The notes beneath the pieces are model-generated. The model worked only from the letters and a program-made list of their open reading frames with translations. It did not search any database and had not been told where the DNA came from. Positions 12,490-23,836 of a stretch of 64,000 nt of DNA are shown here, in pieces (position 1 is the stretch's first letter; each line of letters opens with the position of its first letter). The position numbers and the translations under genes were made by a program. Where the stretch lies: positions 3,658,001 through 3,722,000 of the forward strand of contig NW_015622547.1 of NCBI RefSeq assembly GCF_000835495.1. The letters run 5' to 3'. The stretch comes from Cladophialophora immunda (Eukaryota > Ascomycota > Eurotiomycetes > Chaetothyriales > Herpotrichiellaceae).

Positions 12490-13521
12490 TCAGTCTTGAC
12501 CATCCCCTCCGATCCTCGCCAACTCGCCCATCGTATACTCCCAGGTCTTCTGCTCGGCGTCCATCCCACTCCTCAACCTCTTCAGCTCCTTGTCCCTGCC
12601 GCCCTCGACGACGCTCGAGTCCGCATTCACGAGGTACACGCCGCTGCCCAAGACGCCATCACTGCCCTGCTGGATCAAAGTGCCCTTTGCCCGCTCGGGG
12701 TCCTGGATGCGGCGGAAGCGCCCGTTCGTCGCGGCGAAGAGGACCCGCTCGCCCGCCTCCTCTGCCAAAGTGTAGCCCACCAGCCTGAAGATGGGCGTCA
12801 GCACCCAGTCCCACAGGAAGGGGAGCAGGGCGGCATTGCTCGAACCAGGGAATGCAAGGCCCGGGCTGATCTGGAGGAACACGATCTTGTCGTTGCCGGG
12901 CTGTCGGGCCACGTGCTCGAAGAACAGCGTCGTCACGGCATCCGCTGTCGCTTCCAGCGGCGGCAGCAGCAGCGGCAGTGTGCCCTCTCCCCCACCGACA
13001 ACGACACAGGCTACGCGCGGCGACGCCGCCTTGCGTAGCAGCGGGAGCAGCGTGATCAGGATGCGCATGCGCGCGAGGTACCGGACGCAGGCGGCGCGGT
13101 CAAGGCTGTCCTCCGCGGGGGGAAAGTCCCGCGAGGCTCTCCTCCACCTCCCCAGGGACAGGAACGCATGCCCCGGCGAAGAGGGCGCCGTGATGATGAG
13201 CAGGTCCAGCCTGGGCGGAGCAGAGGCGACGATCGCCCGCGCGGCGTCCTGCGCGCACGACACCCGGCCCAAGTCCTCCGCAGTGATCGGGATGAGGGTC
13301 GCGGATTCATTGAGCCCCTGCGCGGCGGCGATGGTGGTGTCGACCCCGCCCGGCCCGCCACGCCCGACGACGTAGATGGTCGGCGACGACGTGTGGCGCA
13401 GCACCGCGTGCAGCGTCGCCTGCCCGATCCCCTCGGTGCATCCGACCAGCGCGCAGATGGGGCCGCTGCCGGGCGTGAGCAGGGAGGTGTTGTTGAGGAG
13501 CACGTCGGCGAGGGAGACCAT
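12490..13521 (-). CDS. short-chain dehydrogenase/reductase-fold protein with non-canonical active site
   Basis: Single-exon, GC-rich gene of 343 residues. It has a Rossmann nucleotide-binding motif VGCTEGIGQAT at about 26-36 (the family consensus is TGxxxGIG) and a beta-strand RVACVVVGGG where SDRs normally have the catalytic Ser. The following helix (EATADAVTTLFFEHVA) lacks the YxxxK pair. The fold is clear but the usual Ser-Tyr-Lys catalytic set is not visible. Related fungal SDR-like proteins occur near secondary-metabolite genes, but no synthase lies in this window. The strong antisense frames over this gene are shadows of its GC bias. Confidence 0.75.
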   Translation of the reverse strand: MVSLADVLLNNTSLLTPGSGPICALVGCTEGIGQATLHAVLRHTSSPTIYVVGRGGPGGVDTTIAAAQGLNESATLIPITAEDLGRVSCAQDAARAIVASAPPRLDLLIITAPSSPGHAFLSLGRWRRASRDFPPAEDSLDRAACVRYLARMRILITLLPLLRKAASPRVACVVVGGGEGTLPLLLPPLEATADAVTTLFFEHVARQPGNDKIVFLQISPGLAFPGSSNAALLPFLWDWVLTPIFRLVGYTLAEEAGERVLFAATNGRFRRIQDPERAKGTLIQQGSDGVLGSGVYLVNADSSVVEGGRDKELKRLRSGMDAEQKTWEYTMGELARIGGDGQD

Positions 13522-14420
13522 CTTGGTGAGTGAGCAGGATCTGGGACGGGGACGGGGACGGTGGTGGCGGTGGTGGTGGGAGCGGTAACCACTCTGTTAT
13601 AGAATCCTTAGGAAATCAAACCAGCGTTTGTCATCAATAAAGCTCCTCGACGACGGTTCCGGTGAGAATAGAGTCGTTGCACACCGTGAACAGACGACCA
13701 TGCAACGTCTGTCCAAGCATCCATCTCCTCGTCGGTGGGAGGTTTTGAGGATCTTTGTGGGGGACACAGCCGGGCACGGACGTTGATGGAGCCAAGTGAT
13801 TATCGATCCTCGAATATTACTGTAGGGAGACGCTGTCCATGCAAGGAATGGAATCAATGGATCTATCCGCACGAATAGATCTTCTCCGTCCTCGGTCCCG
13901 TCCGCTTAGCCTTCGTCTCCCTGCTCTACCTACGTAAACATTGCATATACATTATGCATTCACCCTTAGTGTGCATGTATACATTTTACACCCACATCCT
14001 TACCCACCATCACTCCGCCTCCTTTCAATTTGCAGAGTCTGATCCGCGATGGAGGCGTAGACGTTGAGTTAATACCACAACATCGAAAGCAAAGCTATAT
14101 GCATGTGCGTATGTGGGTACGTATCATCAGCACGCTGTGTAGTGCCCCAGAAGATAGGTAGTTGGGCATTGACGAGTCTGCCTTCTGCTGATCTTACCCC
14201 GGAAACAGGTAGAAATATAGCAGGTGCAGCACCGAGGAAGTAACCCGTCGTGACTCAACTTCCACCACGATGGAGGTATAGAGAACAAAATAGAGGGGAC
14301 GGGAGGGTTTAGCTGCTGTTGTAGCTTTGGGTGAAGCCTTCTGAGCGGCACTTCGTCCTTCTGGCGTGAAGTATTTCGTTCCCCGCGACGAAACCTTTGA
14401 CGTTCTCCCCAGTCCATCAT
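13522..14420. other. intergenic, no supported gene
   Basis: Lies between the SDR-like gene start and the 3' end of the HET-domain gene. A (GGTGGC)-rich stretch just upstream of 13521 belongs to the SDR-like gene's leader. Nothing else is recognisable. Confidence 0.5.
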
Positions 14421-15785
14421 TCAGGATACCTTGACTGAGACAGCGGCTGCGTTGTCGATGCGGCCGAAAAACACCCCAGGGGTGTACGTTTCCACCTCTC
14501 CGCTGTAGCGAGCAAGCCCCGGCGCGCCAAAGCTCCATCGCACTTCAGTCGCGACCAAAATGGTGATGGATTGGTCGGTGGAGATCCGCTCGGATGGGAA
14601 AAAGAAACCATGCGTCGTGGTCACGCAGTCTGGACTGCCGGTGAAGCCCATGATTCGAAGGGCCGCATAGGCCGCTTCCTGGAGGGATTCCCCAGAGTCG
14701 ACAGAACCAAGTTTGCTCGCGGCAAGCCATCCTTGGATGACCTTCTTTCCATCCTCGTCTACTGGCGAGACCTCAAGCGGCAGCATCAGGTCTAGATATA
14801 AGGACCCAGACGCCTCATGAGCAGGCTGGCCCTCGCCGTAACAATGCCAAGGTAAAATGGCCGGGAGATCTCCTGACACCGGACGCCAGCGTTTCGACAG
14901 CGTCGAGTCTCGCTTTGCGGTGGAATAGATGAACGAGTAATCACCCTTCCTCTCGCATAGGGACATAAACGCCTCGCAAGGGTCCAGAGTCGGGCAGGAG
15001 CTGGCGCGCGCAGTGCTGATGGCGCCGATCATGGCATAGAAGTGGTCTTCGCCTCGGCGTTGAGTGCGACGATCCATGTTCGACATGACTTGCAGGGCAG
15101 AGCGTTCCTGGTACCCGGCGAGCATGTGCTCTGCAATCAGGTCCTCAAATGCGTCGAGACGCGGGTATCGCTGCCTCTTGTCGGCTGCCGTGGGGACCGA
15201 GCCGTCGAGGCGAGTCAGGGTGTAGCCAAGGCAATTCAGGAAATGGCTGCCTGGGATGATGATCCCGCGGGGCTCCTCGCATGTGATGTAGAGAGCCCTG
15301 CTGTTCGCCGCTTCCTGATACGTCCACGCCCTCGAAACCCATTCCTCCCTCTCCAAAGCATCGAGATGGACAGGGTCGACGCGATCGGAAGTGCTCATCT
15401 GTTCGAGCACAGGGCGTGCGGCCGTGGACAGGACGACAATGACTTCCTCGGCCCGGGAATAAATAAAGCCCATGCTCTCCAAGGTGTGGATTCTCTCCGG
15501 CGTGTCGACGGGCACGCAGAATGCATCGATCCATATGCGAGCGCAGGACGGGCGGTGGCTCACAACGGCGTTCAATGCTGGTATCGTCCGGTCGGAAATG
15601 TCATAACCGGGATGAAAGGGACTGCCTTCTCTTCCCTCGCCCCATGCATAGGAGACACAAGTGAATCGTATGTGCTCGGCATCAGGTGCATCCAAGTTGT
15701 AGGCAGCCAGTTTCCAATGACGCCCTTCAATCTCGATGGAGCCTTGTCCGCACTCGGGATCCTGACTAAGAAGGTACAGCAACAT
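14421..15785 (-). CDS. HET-domain (heterokaryon incompatibility-type) protein
   Basis: Single-exon gene of 454 residues beginning MLLYLLSQ. The three blocks of the HET domain are present in order: FTCVSYAWGEG at about 41-51, IWIDAFCVP at 84-92 and REEWVSRAWTYQE at 146-158. They are followed by the usual less conserved tail with a YAMIGAIS element. HET domains are cell-death effector or signalling domains of fungal non-self recognition, related to TIR domains. There is no attached NACHT, ankyrin or WD40 region, so this is the stand-alone architecture. It lies about 14 kb from the gasdermin/CHAT pair; a functional link is only inferred from the shared theme. Confidence 0.88.
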   Translation of the reverse strand: MLLYLLSQDPECGQGSIEIEGRHWKLAAYNLDAPDAEHIRFTCVSYAWGEGREGSPFHPGYDISDRTIPALNAVVSHRPSCARIWIDAFCVPVDTPERIHTLESMGFIYSRAEEVIVVLSTAARPVLEQMSTSDRVDPVHLDALEREEWVSRAWTYQEAANSRALYITCEEPRGIIIPGSHFLNCLGYTLTRLDGSVPTAADKRQRYPRLDAFEDLIAEHMLAGYQERSALQVMSNMDRRTQRRGEDHFYAMIGAISTARASSCPTLDPCEAFMSLCERKGDYSFIYSTAKRDSTLSKRWRPVSGDLPAILPWHCYGEGQPAHEASGSLYLDLMLPLEVSPVDEDGKKVIQGWLAASKLGSVDSGESLQEAAYAALRIMGFTGSPDCVTTTHGFFFPSERISTDQSITILVATEVRWSFGAPGLARYSGEVETYTPGVFFGRIDNAAAVSVKVS

Positions 15786-16424
15786 GGAGAGGGATTCAGA
15801 GTCCGCTCATATCAAAGAGGACGAGGTTTTGAAGGGGAATCTTGATCAACACACAGATTTCAGCATTTCAGGAATCAGCCAACAGTCCTGAATAGTTGTA
15901 GATGAGAGCCTCACCGACCCTTCATCAGGGCACCTGGCTTAAAGTGTGGCGCAGTATGACAATCAGAAGCCACAGCCACAAGCCACAATCCGACTGACAT
16001 CACGTGTTAGCACCTTACCACGTGAGAGAGGCTTCAACACAGACTGCGCCCGTGAGCGACTCGCTGACCTGGCGACCACACACCTGCACAGTAAGCATCA
16101 GATCGCTGGGGGAAATCCTGCCAACACAAATCGGTCAGTATACAAATGTAACTCCGTACCAAGCACACAGGCTTGACGCGTCACCCGCGATTTCCCACGA
16201 AGTTCAACCTGTCCCTCAGTGAGGAGCAACAATGAAGACGATCTGCCTCGGCGTGGAGGCCCCCTCATGGCGCCCTTCGCCGGCTAAGACGGCACGAGCC
16301 TCCGAAACGAGAATAGCACCAACGTCCCTGCAGACTCTTGCCGGCTGGTCGACTTCAAATTCTGCTCTTCGTGCCGAGAAGCGTTTGTCCTCTGTTGTCA
16401 ATATGTTTTGTCTTAGGCTGAAGC
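15786..16424. other. divergent intergenic region between HET gene and transporter
   Basis: Roughly 640 bp serving as promoter for both flanking genes, which diverge here. No TATA-like box or operator can be assigned with confidence. Confidence 0.5.
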
Positions 16425-17994
16425 ATGTCAATCGACCTCGAGAAGCCTGCGACGCCTATTAGCCGCCTCGAAGAAGGTCCGGCTGAAAAACACATCGTCG
16501 AGGACCACGGCGACCGCGAATTAGTTGCGGCATATGACAGTCCGTTCAATCTTCCGAGATGGCGGAAATGGGTCATTACCACGCTTCTGGCGTTGATGAC
16601 CACGGCCGTCACGTTTGCGAGCTCGGTGTGGTCGGCCACTATCACCGTAACGTCAAAGGAGTTCAACGTCAGTGAAACAGTGTCACTCCTGGGGGTGTCG
16701 CTTTATGTGTTGGGATTTGCTCTGGGTCCTATTGTTTGGGGTGCGTTGGCCCCTCTACATCCATTGAGAGTACCCTACCTATATGTTTTCGAGTGGTCGC
16801 GCTTCGTGCTGACGTGATGGTGTGGTCGTTGAAGGTCCCTTGTCGGAATTTAAAGGACGTCGGTTACCACTCTTTTCTGCCTTCTTCGTGTGGACACTCC
16901 TCCAAATACCGATCGGGGTGGTCAAGAATCTCCCTGCACTTCTTGTATGTCGCCTGTTAGCGGGCTGCTTCGGAGCATCGCCTCAGGTCCTGGTCGGCGC
17001 CACCTACGCTGATTTTTGGGAGCCAGCAGAACGTGGCGTCGCCACGGCCGTCTACTCGGTAGCTGTCTATGTCGGGCCTACTCTTGGCCCTATCTTTGGT
17101 GCCCTCATCACCGAGAGCAGCCTCGGTTGGCACTGGACAGGCTGGGTGTCCCTCATCCTTGGCGTTGTTGTTGGAATTCCAGCATTCCTCTTCGTCCCCG
17201 AGACATATGGCCCAACCCTCCAGGAAAGAGCAAACAAGAAACTCAACTTGGCTCAAGATTCGTCAGCATCGACCACACAAAAACTCAAGCAAAAGCCAGC
17301 ATTTTCGGAATTCGTCCGCAAGTACATGTTCAAGCCTGCAATCATGTTCTGTGTCGAGCCAATGCTGATGGTCATGGCGTTGTATATCGCCATCGTCTAT
17401 GGGATTCTCTATCTGACCTTCTTCGCATTTCCGTACAGCTTCGTTCAAGGCCGAGGTTGGGATCCCCGTACCGGGACACTCCCGTTTCTGAGCATCCTAA
17501 CAAGTGTGATCGTATCTTCGTACGGGGTTGCGGTGTATTCGAAACGATATTACCGTCCCAGGCTACGGGCTCGAGGCTCGGTCTTGCCCGAGGACCGCTT
17601 ACCATTGGTCATGCTCGGTAGCCTCATTCTGCCAATCGGCCTCTTCTTCTTTGCCTGGACTTCATCACGCAACATCTCCCCAGTCCCGCAAATCATCGCT
17701 GGGTTCTTCATCGGGAGTGGCATCATGCTCATTTTCACCAACGCCGTGGCGTTTCTGGTGGACATCTACCTTCAGTCCGCTGCCAGTGCGATGGCGGCAA
17801 GCACAATCGTAAGGAGTTTGGTGGCGGCCGGGTTTCCGTTGGCGGCATCACGCATGTACAGATCTTTGGGCACAGCATGGGCTACGAGCGTTCTCGGCTT
17901 TCTGTGCGTGTTGGCCATCCCCGCTCCGTTTCTCTTCTACAGATATGGGCGGAAGCTGCGCCAGATGTCGCGGTTTGCTCCAACGCCAGAGTAG
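16425..17994 (+). CDS. MFS drug:H+ antiporter, DHA1 type
   Basis: Two exons, 16425-16740 and 16835-17994, with a 94-bp intron (GTGCGT...GAAG). The join restores GPIVWGPLSEFKGRR, the conserved loop 2-3 motif of major facilitator transporters, and gives 491 residues. A cytosolic N-terminus (LEKPATPISRLEEG) is followed by KWVITTLLALMTTAVTFASS as TM1 and a full set of hydrophobic segments. A long central loop follows the first six (VPETYGPTLQERANKK). The order and motifs fit plasma-membrane DHA1 exporters of the polyamine/fluconazole type (Tpo1/Flu1-like). The substrate cannot be read from sequence. Confidence 0.88.
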
Positions 17995-19655
17995 CTTGCC
18001 CTGCGTGACACAATGCATGCAGACAGACGATGATTACACCGCACCCCTCCCAGAGGTGACGGTTTCAACAGCTTCCAGCCGCTTTCCACGCCAAAGTTTG
18101 GTTCTTCCAATGACGAGACCGGCGCACGCCCTAATACCAGCTAAACTACTTTTGTCGGGATAGATGAGGTACGCCGCAGAAATGACTGCTAGGACATCAT
18201 CCCGAAAGCAACTTGGCGCGGAAGATAAGCTTTGGGCAACAAATTGTCCCATTCACGGGTCGCTGGAAGGTATATTGTTTCTTCGGAAGCCTAGAATGGT
18301 TTTGCTTCCGAGTATATATACCTCTTCCTCCACCTGTGTCCGGGTTTACCTCCATCTACGCCGATGGACCTGATTCTTGTCAGGCATGCCCGATATATCA
18401 GAGAGCATCCGAGACGCATGCGTATATCCCCCAAGTTGGGCGCTACCCTATGGCGATTCAATTGAATCACATTCGTCTTTCTGTCGCCGGCTTACACACA
18501 CCCTTTCCGTGGCGTTCCTTCAGCAGATAGGTACTTTAACTTTCGAGAAGCGGAAGGAGACTCCAGATATCACTCAAGAAGCTGTCTGGATCCATTCAGT
18601 GGCGCTGTGTACCCTTGGAGAAATAGAAAATTAGCTGGTAGCCAAGAGGTAGGGCGGATTCAAGGAGTCGTGCCATCATCAAACTCGGACTCGAATCGTT
18701 CGACATGCGTATATCCCAATCAATCCGGCATCTACTATAGACACAGGCTCCTATGAAACACCACTCATTGGAAATCCAGCTCTCAGAATCCCGCTGTCTT
18801 TGTGGCGCAGGCGGGATGAGCTGAACGCGGGGTGTTGCGGGGTGTTGGCAGGTCAAGACGCCTCTTTCTTGTTGCGGTGAAGCGATGTTTGCTGCCCAAT
18901 CTGCTGTTTGTTTTACATTCCTACTGCACAGCCAAGATTCCTCGGAGCGAACCGAGTCGACAGCCGACGCTGCTTAACGCAAACAAGATCAAACGCTGCG
19001 ATGCCCATGCCCGTCAGCGACGAATCGGGCCTTGTGGAGACAGCTGTGTAGCCGGAGAGGGGCAGAGCTGCAGACAACTGCCAGACGAACTCGGTCAAGT
19101 TGTGTCCCCAACCGCTCTCAGGGCCTCTCGATCGAGCGATTTAGCCTTTGGAGGAGTGGTAGAGTCGCCATTCGTGTGACATGCTGCTGAAGGCTTCCCG
19201 CCCAAGGGATCTTCTACTCCACCGAGCTGAAAAATGCTTCAGCTAGCAATGTTTGCCCAACTTCCCATAGGGCAATGTTGACATCAAATCGCTGCACCGA
19301 CAGGAAGCCGTCATTCGGCTGTGCCGCTACTGGATGCTGTTTTTCGTGAGGACATCCAGAACGTCGTCGTTACACCAAGATCATCAATCATCACCAAGTC
19401 CGGTCAGTCTAGACAGGTCTGTGACATGTGTTCTTCCCCTCGATTGGCCTTGCGGCACGTCCACCCTTAGCTGCAAGCACAGAACATGACGCGACGTCTG
19501 AGTCGCTTCTGGCATCTGCCCGAGCGTATTTATCCAGCACATCCCCCCGCTACCGCCTCTGCGTACGCAGGTCTGTCTTCTAGTTGCCTAATTCCTGGCC
19601 AGCAGGTTGGAAGCAACGCAGGAAGCTTAGGTGCCCCTACGCGAATTCTGTCAAC
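17995..19655. other. intergenic, promoter of the Ppo oxygenase
   Basis: About 1.6 kb with no supported gene. An upstream in-frame ATG at 19584 precedes the chosen oxygenase start by 24 codons. The sequence between looks like leader rather than conserved protein. Confidence 0.5.
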
Positions 19656-22600
19656 ATGGAACAATTGCACAAATTACAGGCAACCATTTTTCAAAATGCT
19701 CCCACCGCTCCAGATGGGCGGACGGATGCCGAAGCTGCAGCCACGCCCTCGGTCAACCAGACGTCGCTACTCCACGATTTAACCCATCTAGGTCGGGAGA
19801 ACGCCGCGACAATGGTCCAGGCCTTCAACACAATGGTGTCGGGACAGCCTCTGAACGATAAAGAGCTGTTGCTCGAACATGGGGTGCACATGCTTCAGTC
19901 TCTCCCTCCCAACAGCGGGCTGGGCGCAAATGCCGCTGGTCGGTTCATCAAGATGCTATGGGACGACTTACCCCACCCACCGGGAACCGTAGCTGGCCCT
20001 ACGACGAGATACAGGAGGCACGATGGAGGCAACAATAACCTCTGGGACCCGGAGCTAGGAAAGGCAGGGTCAGCCTACAGCCGAAGTGTGCCGCCGATGA
20101 AACCAAAAGGGCCCAACTTGCCAGACGTGGAACTCGTCTTCGAACATCTGCTCCGGCGGAAAGAAGGCGAGTTCCGCAAGCACCCATCCGGGCTGAACAG
20201 ACTGTTCTTCTCCTTCGCCACGGTCGTCATCCACGAGTGCTTCCAAACTTCAAGGGACAAGAATTGGGTCAACGAGACGTCCAGCTATGTCGACCTCAGC
20301 ACACTCTACGGAAACACGGACAAAGAACAAAAACGGGTGCGGACGTACAAGAATGGATTGATCTATCCAGATTCGATCGCTTCCGAGAGGATCATGCTGA
20401 TGCCACCGGGCGTCATTGCTGTTCTGATGATGTTCTCCAGGAACCACAACCACATCGCCCAGACGCTCTTGTCCATCAATGAGCAAGGAAGCTATGGTCA
20501 ATGGGACAAACTGACAGAAGCTCAACAAAAAGAGTGAGTCCACCCTACGGAGATATCAAAGTTGGTGAGCTCGCACATCTGACCAAACACGACCACAGGC
20601 AAGACGAAGACATTTTCCAGCTTAGCAGAAACATCAACGTCGGCTTCTTCGCCTCTGTGGTACTGAGAGACTACGTCGCCGCCATCCTGAACACTCCCCG
20701 TGCCAATTCTGAATGGTCTCTCAATTTGGGAGAAGAGATCAAGTCTGGACAGGGAGGACGTGTGGAGAGAGGGTTAGGTAATGCCGTCTCGGTGGAGTTT
20801 GCGGTTCTCTACCACTGGCACGCGGCACTCAGCGCAGCCGACGCCAAGTGGATGGAAGATGTCATTAGTTGGAATCTTCCACACATCAAGTCCGTTGACG
20901 AAATGACGCCCCAGCTCTTCTGGCAGATGACAGGAAAAATCACCAAAGACCTATTGTCTAAGCCTGCTAGCGAATGGACATTTGGAGATCTAAAGCGCGG
21001 TCCGGATGGAAGCTTCGACGACGCCGACCTTGGCCGCCTCATCAAGGACTGCATCGAAGAGCCCGCCCACGCATTCGGTGCTAATGGGACACCGGCAAGT
21101 CTGAAGGTGGTGGATCTCATGGGCCAGCTTCAGGCCCGAGAGATCTTCAACACCTGCACGTTAAATGAGTGAGTCGGAACATATCACTATCGAGATTCTG
21201 CGTGAGATGACCACTGCAAATATGCTGACAACCATTTACTAGATTCCGGAAGTACCTCAACTTGACGGCGTATAAGAGCTTCTCGGAATGGAACGATGAC
21301 CCTGTAGTTTCTCGAGCTGCCGAGCTCTTGTACGGCCACATCGACAACCTCGAACTATATCCAGGTCTGCAGGCAGAGTGTACCAAGCCGCCGATGCCAG
21401 GTAGTGGTGTCTGTCCGGGTCAAACCACTGGACGCGGCATCCTGGATGACGCCGTAGCCCTGGTGCGAGGCGACCGTTTCCTCACCTACGACTTCAACTC
21501 CAATACCCTGACCAACTGGGGCGTATCTAAACTTGCAGACCTCCCAGGAGGCGCATACGGAGGCATTCTCGCCAAGCTCATCTTCAACGGCCTTCCAGGC
21601 GAGTTCACCGGCACGTCGACATATGCTTTGATGCCGTTCTATACCCCCGAGGCCATCAAAGGGATCCTCGAAGGCAACAAAGTGCTGGCCAAGTATGACC
21701 TGAAGAGACCTCCACCAAATGTGATGAGGCTCGTAGGGATTCACACTCAAGAGGGTGTCAAGAAGGCCTTTGAAGATCGCGAAACGTTCCACGTCATGTA
21801 TCAAGCCGCCATCCGCAACTGCACCGACGGGCACGAATTCATGATCGGCTGGGACGATCAGACGCGCCACGACCCACGTTCTGTCATCCTGCACAAGGTC
21901 TTCTTTGAAGAGAACTTTGAGCAGAATCTTACGCAGTACTTCCGAGAAACCGTCAGGAGCCTGATTCACAAGAGCACTCTCAAGTACCCCGACAACCGAA
22001 GGTCGATCGACATTGTCAGAGATGTGTGCAACGTCACGCCCATCATGTGGCTCGCGCGCCGCTTCGCCATTCCGATCAAGGACGCCGTCCACCCGCGCGG
22101 CCTGGTCACGATTCCAGAACTGTTCGACATCTACCTGGTCCTGTTCATGTACCAGAGCTTCAACATCCTGCCGGTCAACGAGTGGAAGTTGCGCGAGACG
22201 GCCGAGACGGTGGCGCCGATCCTGAGACAGATTTTTACGGCTCATCTCCGCACTCAGCGTGGTCTCACGGAGTACATCGTGGACTGGCTCGCCAAGGGTT
22301 CCGCGTACGAGGTCGGCCCCGACGCGGACCGGTTCTACCACGCCATGAACAAGACGGGATTGGATATTGGTGACATGGTAGGTGATTGTATCGGCATGGG
22401 CGCCCCTGTCGCGGGCAATATCACCCAACAAGCGTCCCTCCTCATCAATCTGTACCTCAGCGAGGGATACGAGCAGTACAAGGCGCGGATCGTGGAGCTT
22501 GCGCAGAAGGACGACGATGCCTCAGACAAGGAGCTTTTGGGGTTCGTGTTCGAAGGCATGCGCCACGCCGGTGTCGTGCCGGGCCTCCCTCGCGTGGCTT

Positions 22601-22992
22601 CCAAGGACGTCACCTTCGAAGACGGCGCGCGGGGCCCAGTCGACATCAAGGCCGGCCAGTACTTGCTCATCGCCACGTCCTCGGCCGCCATGGACCCGGC
22701 CGCTTTCCCCAACCCTGAGAAGATCGACCCGCATCGCCCCATGTCGTCGTATACGCTCCTGGGCCACGGGATGCACTACTGCTTCGGCGCCCGGCTGATT
22801 GGACCCGCGCTCGTCGCCACGCTCAAGGAGGTCTTCCGCCTGAAGAACCTGCGTCGCGCCGAGGGCAAGTTGGGCCGCTTCAGCGTCATCGAGCAGGACA
22901 TTGCGGGCGTCAAGGCCAAGATCTATCTCGACGCGAATGCCAAGGAGTCGCCCATCCCGACGACCTTGCACGTCCTGTACGACGAGGAGTAA
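19656..22992 (+). CDS. ppo: psi-producing oxygenase: fatty-acid dioxygenase fused to cytochrome P450
   Basis: Three exons (19656-20533, 20599-21168, 21243-22992) with in-phase GTGAGT introns give about 1065 residues, the usual size for the family. The N-terminal half is an animal-peroxidase-like dioxygenase with the distal histidine in VVIHECF (about His193), the SSYVDLSTLYG block and the radical tyrosine in YHWH (about Tyr364). The C-terminal half is a P450 domain with an ExxR-like EGMRHAG and the heme thiolate loop GHGMHYCFGARL (Cys about 996). The thiolate cysteine is intact, unlike in PpoC-type members, which favours a bifunctional PpoA/linoleate diol synthase-like enzyme. Such enzymes make oxylipins that tune sporulation. 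ATG 19656 (AACATGG) is preferred over 19584. Confidence 0.93.
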
Positions 22993-23836
22993 TTTCAGCA
23001 ATTCCCCCCCGAATGCTGGAAAGCGTGTTCTCGCCCTAAATTTGATGGGTATTGGGCGTCGTTCTGGGGTTTGGGTCTACGAGGGTGTGCTCCTAGCACG
23101 TCGAGGACGTTAATGGACTAAGGTGGACGAAGCTCATGAAGTAATGACCATGTAAGGGCAGCATTGGCAATCATCAATTGAAATAAGTGCAAAGATATCA
23201 CGAGCATTCTTTCATGTTTCTTCCCTTTGCCTCCAGGCGAGGCACACTCGATATCTGACTCACCTAGCACACAGATAGCTCTTCGCATTTCACAGCATAA
23301 ATGCCCCCCCCCCAACCCAAGCTTTGATCCCCGCCTCCCCCCTGGTCAGAACTAGTAAAATGCACTCCGGCGTGTGCGCTGTAGAGCGCAGGACACTTTG
23401 TCCGGGGGTCTCTCAATGGATGAGAGGGCCTGGGGGGGGGGGGGGGGCCGCGAAACGCTCTGCTGACCCAGGCACCACGCGAATCCGCCATGATCGTCGA
23501 CCTCGGGGTTTGTGTTCGTGTTCGTGGGATTGTCCGCAGTCATATCTCTCTACCCTGTTGCGTGTGAACGGGAATGAATAAGACCTTCAGAACCCTGACG
23601 TTTTATGAACTCGGATTCCAGGAGGGCGCTGATTTAAGTGTCGGGATCCCCCCGGGGGGCCCGGGGGGGGGGGGGGTTACTCTCCGTACTTTCCTGCTCT
23701 CAGGATTTCTCGTCCGCCAAAGTGAATGAGATTCCCGCACACCGGAGCCCTACTGATCCTCGTGAAGGTTGGGGGAACAGAATTGCCTGATTTGCCATCT
23801 GACGACTTTGGTTGGCCCTCTTGTCAAGTTTCGTCA
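22993..23836. other. intergenic with two long poly-G tracts
   Basis: No gene seen. It contains a run of 16 G at 23432-23447 and a palindromic CCCCCCGGGGGGCCC block followed by 14 G at 23650-23676. These are G-quadruplex-prone and also a place where assembly or read errors are likely. Confidence 0.6.

Noticed and set aside
12421..13588. Several long frames antisense to the SDR-like gene
   Set aside because: They come from high GC in the real gene; none carries a motif and the minus-strand frame has the Rossmann signature.
21355..22431. 358-codon minus-strand frame within the Ppo gene
   Set aside because: Shadow of the P450/dioxygenase coding frame.
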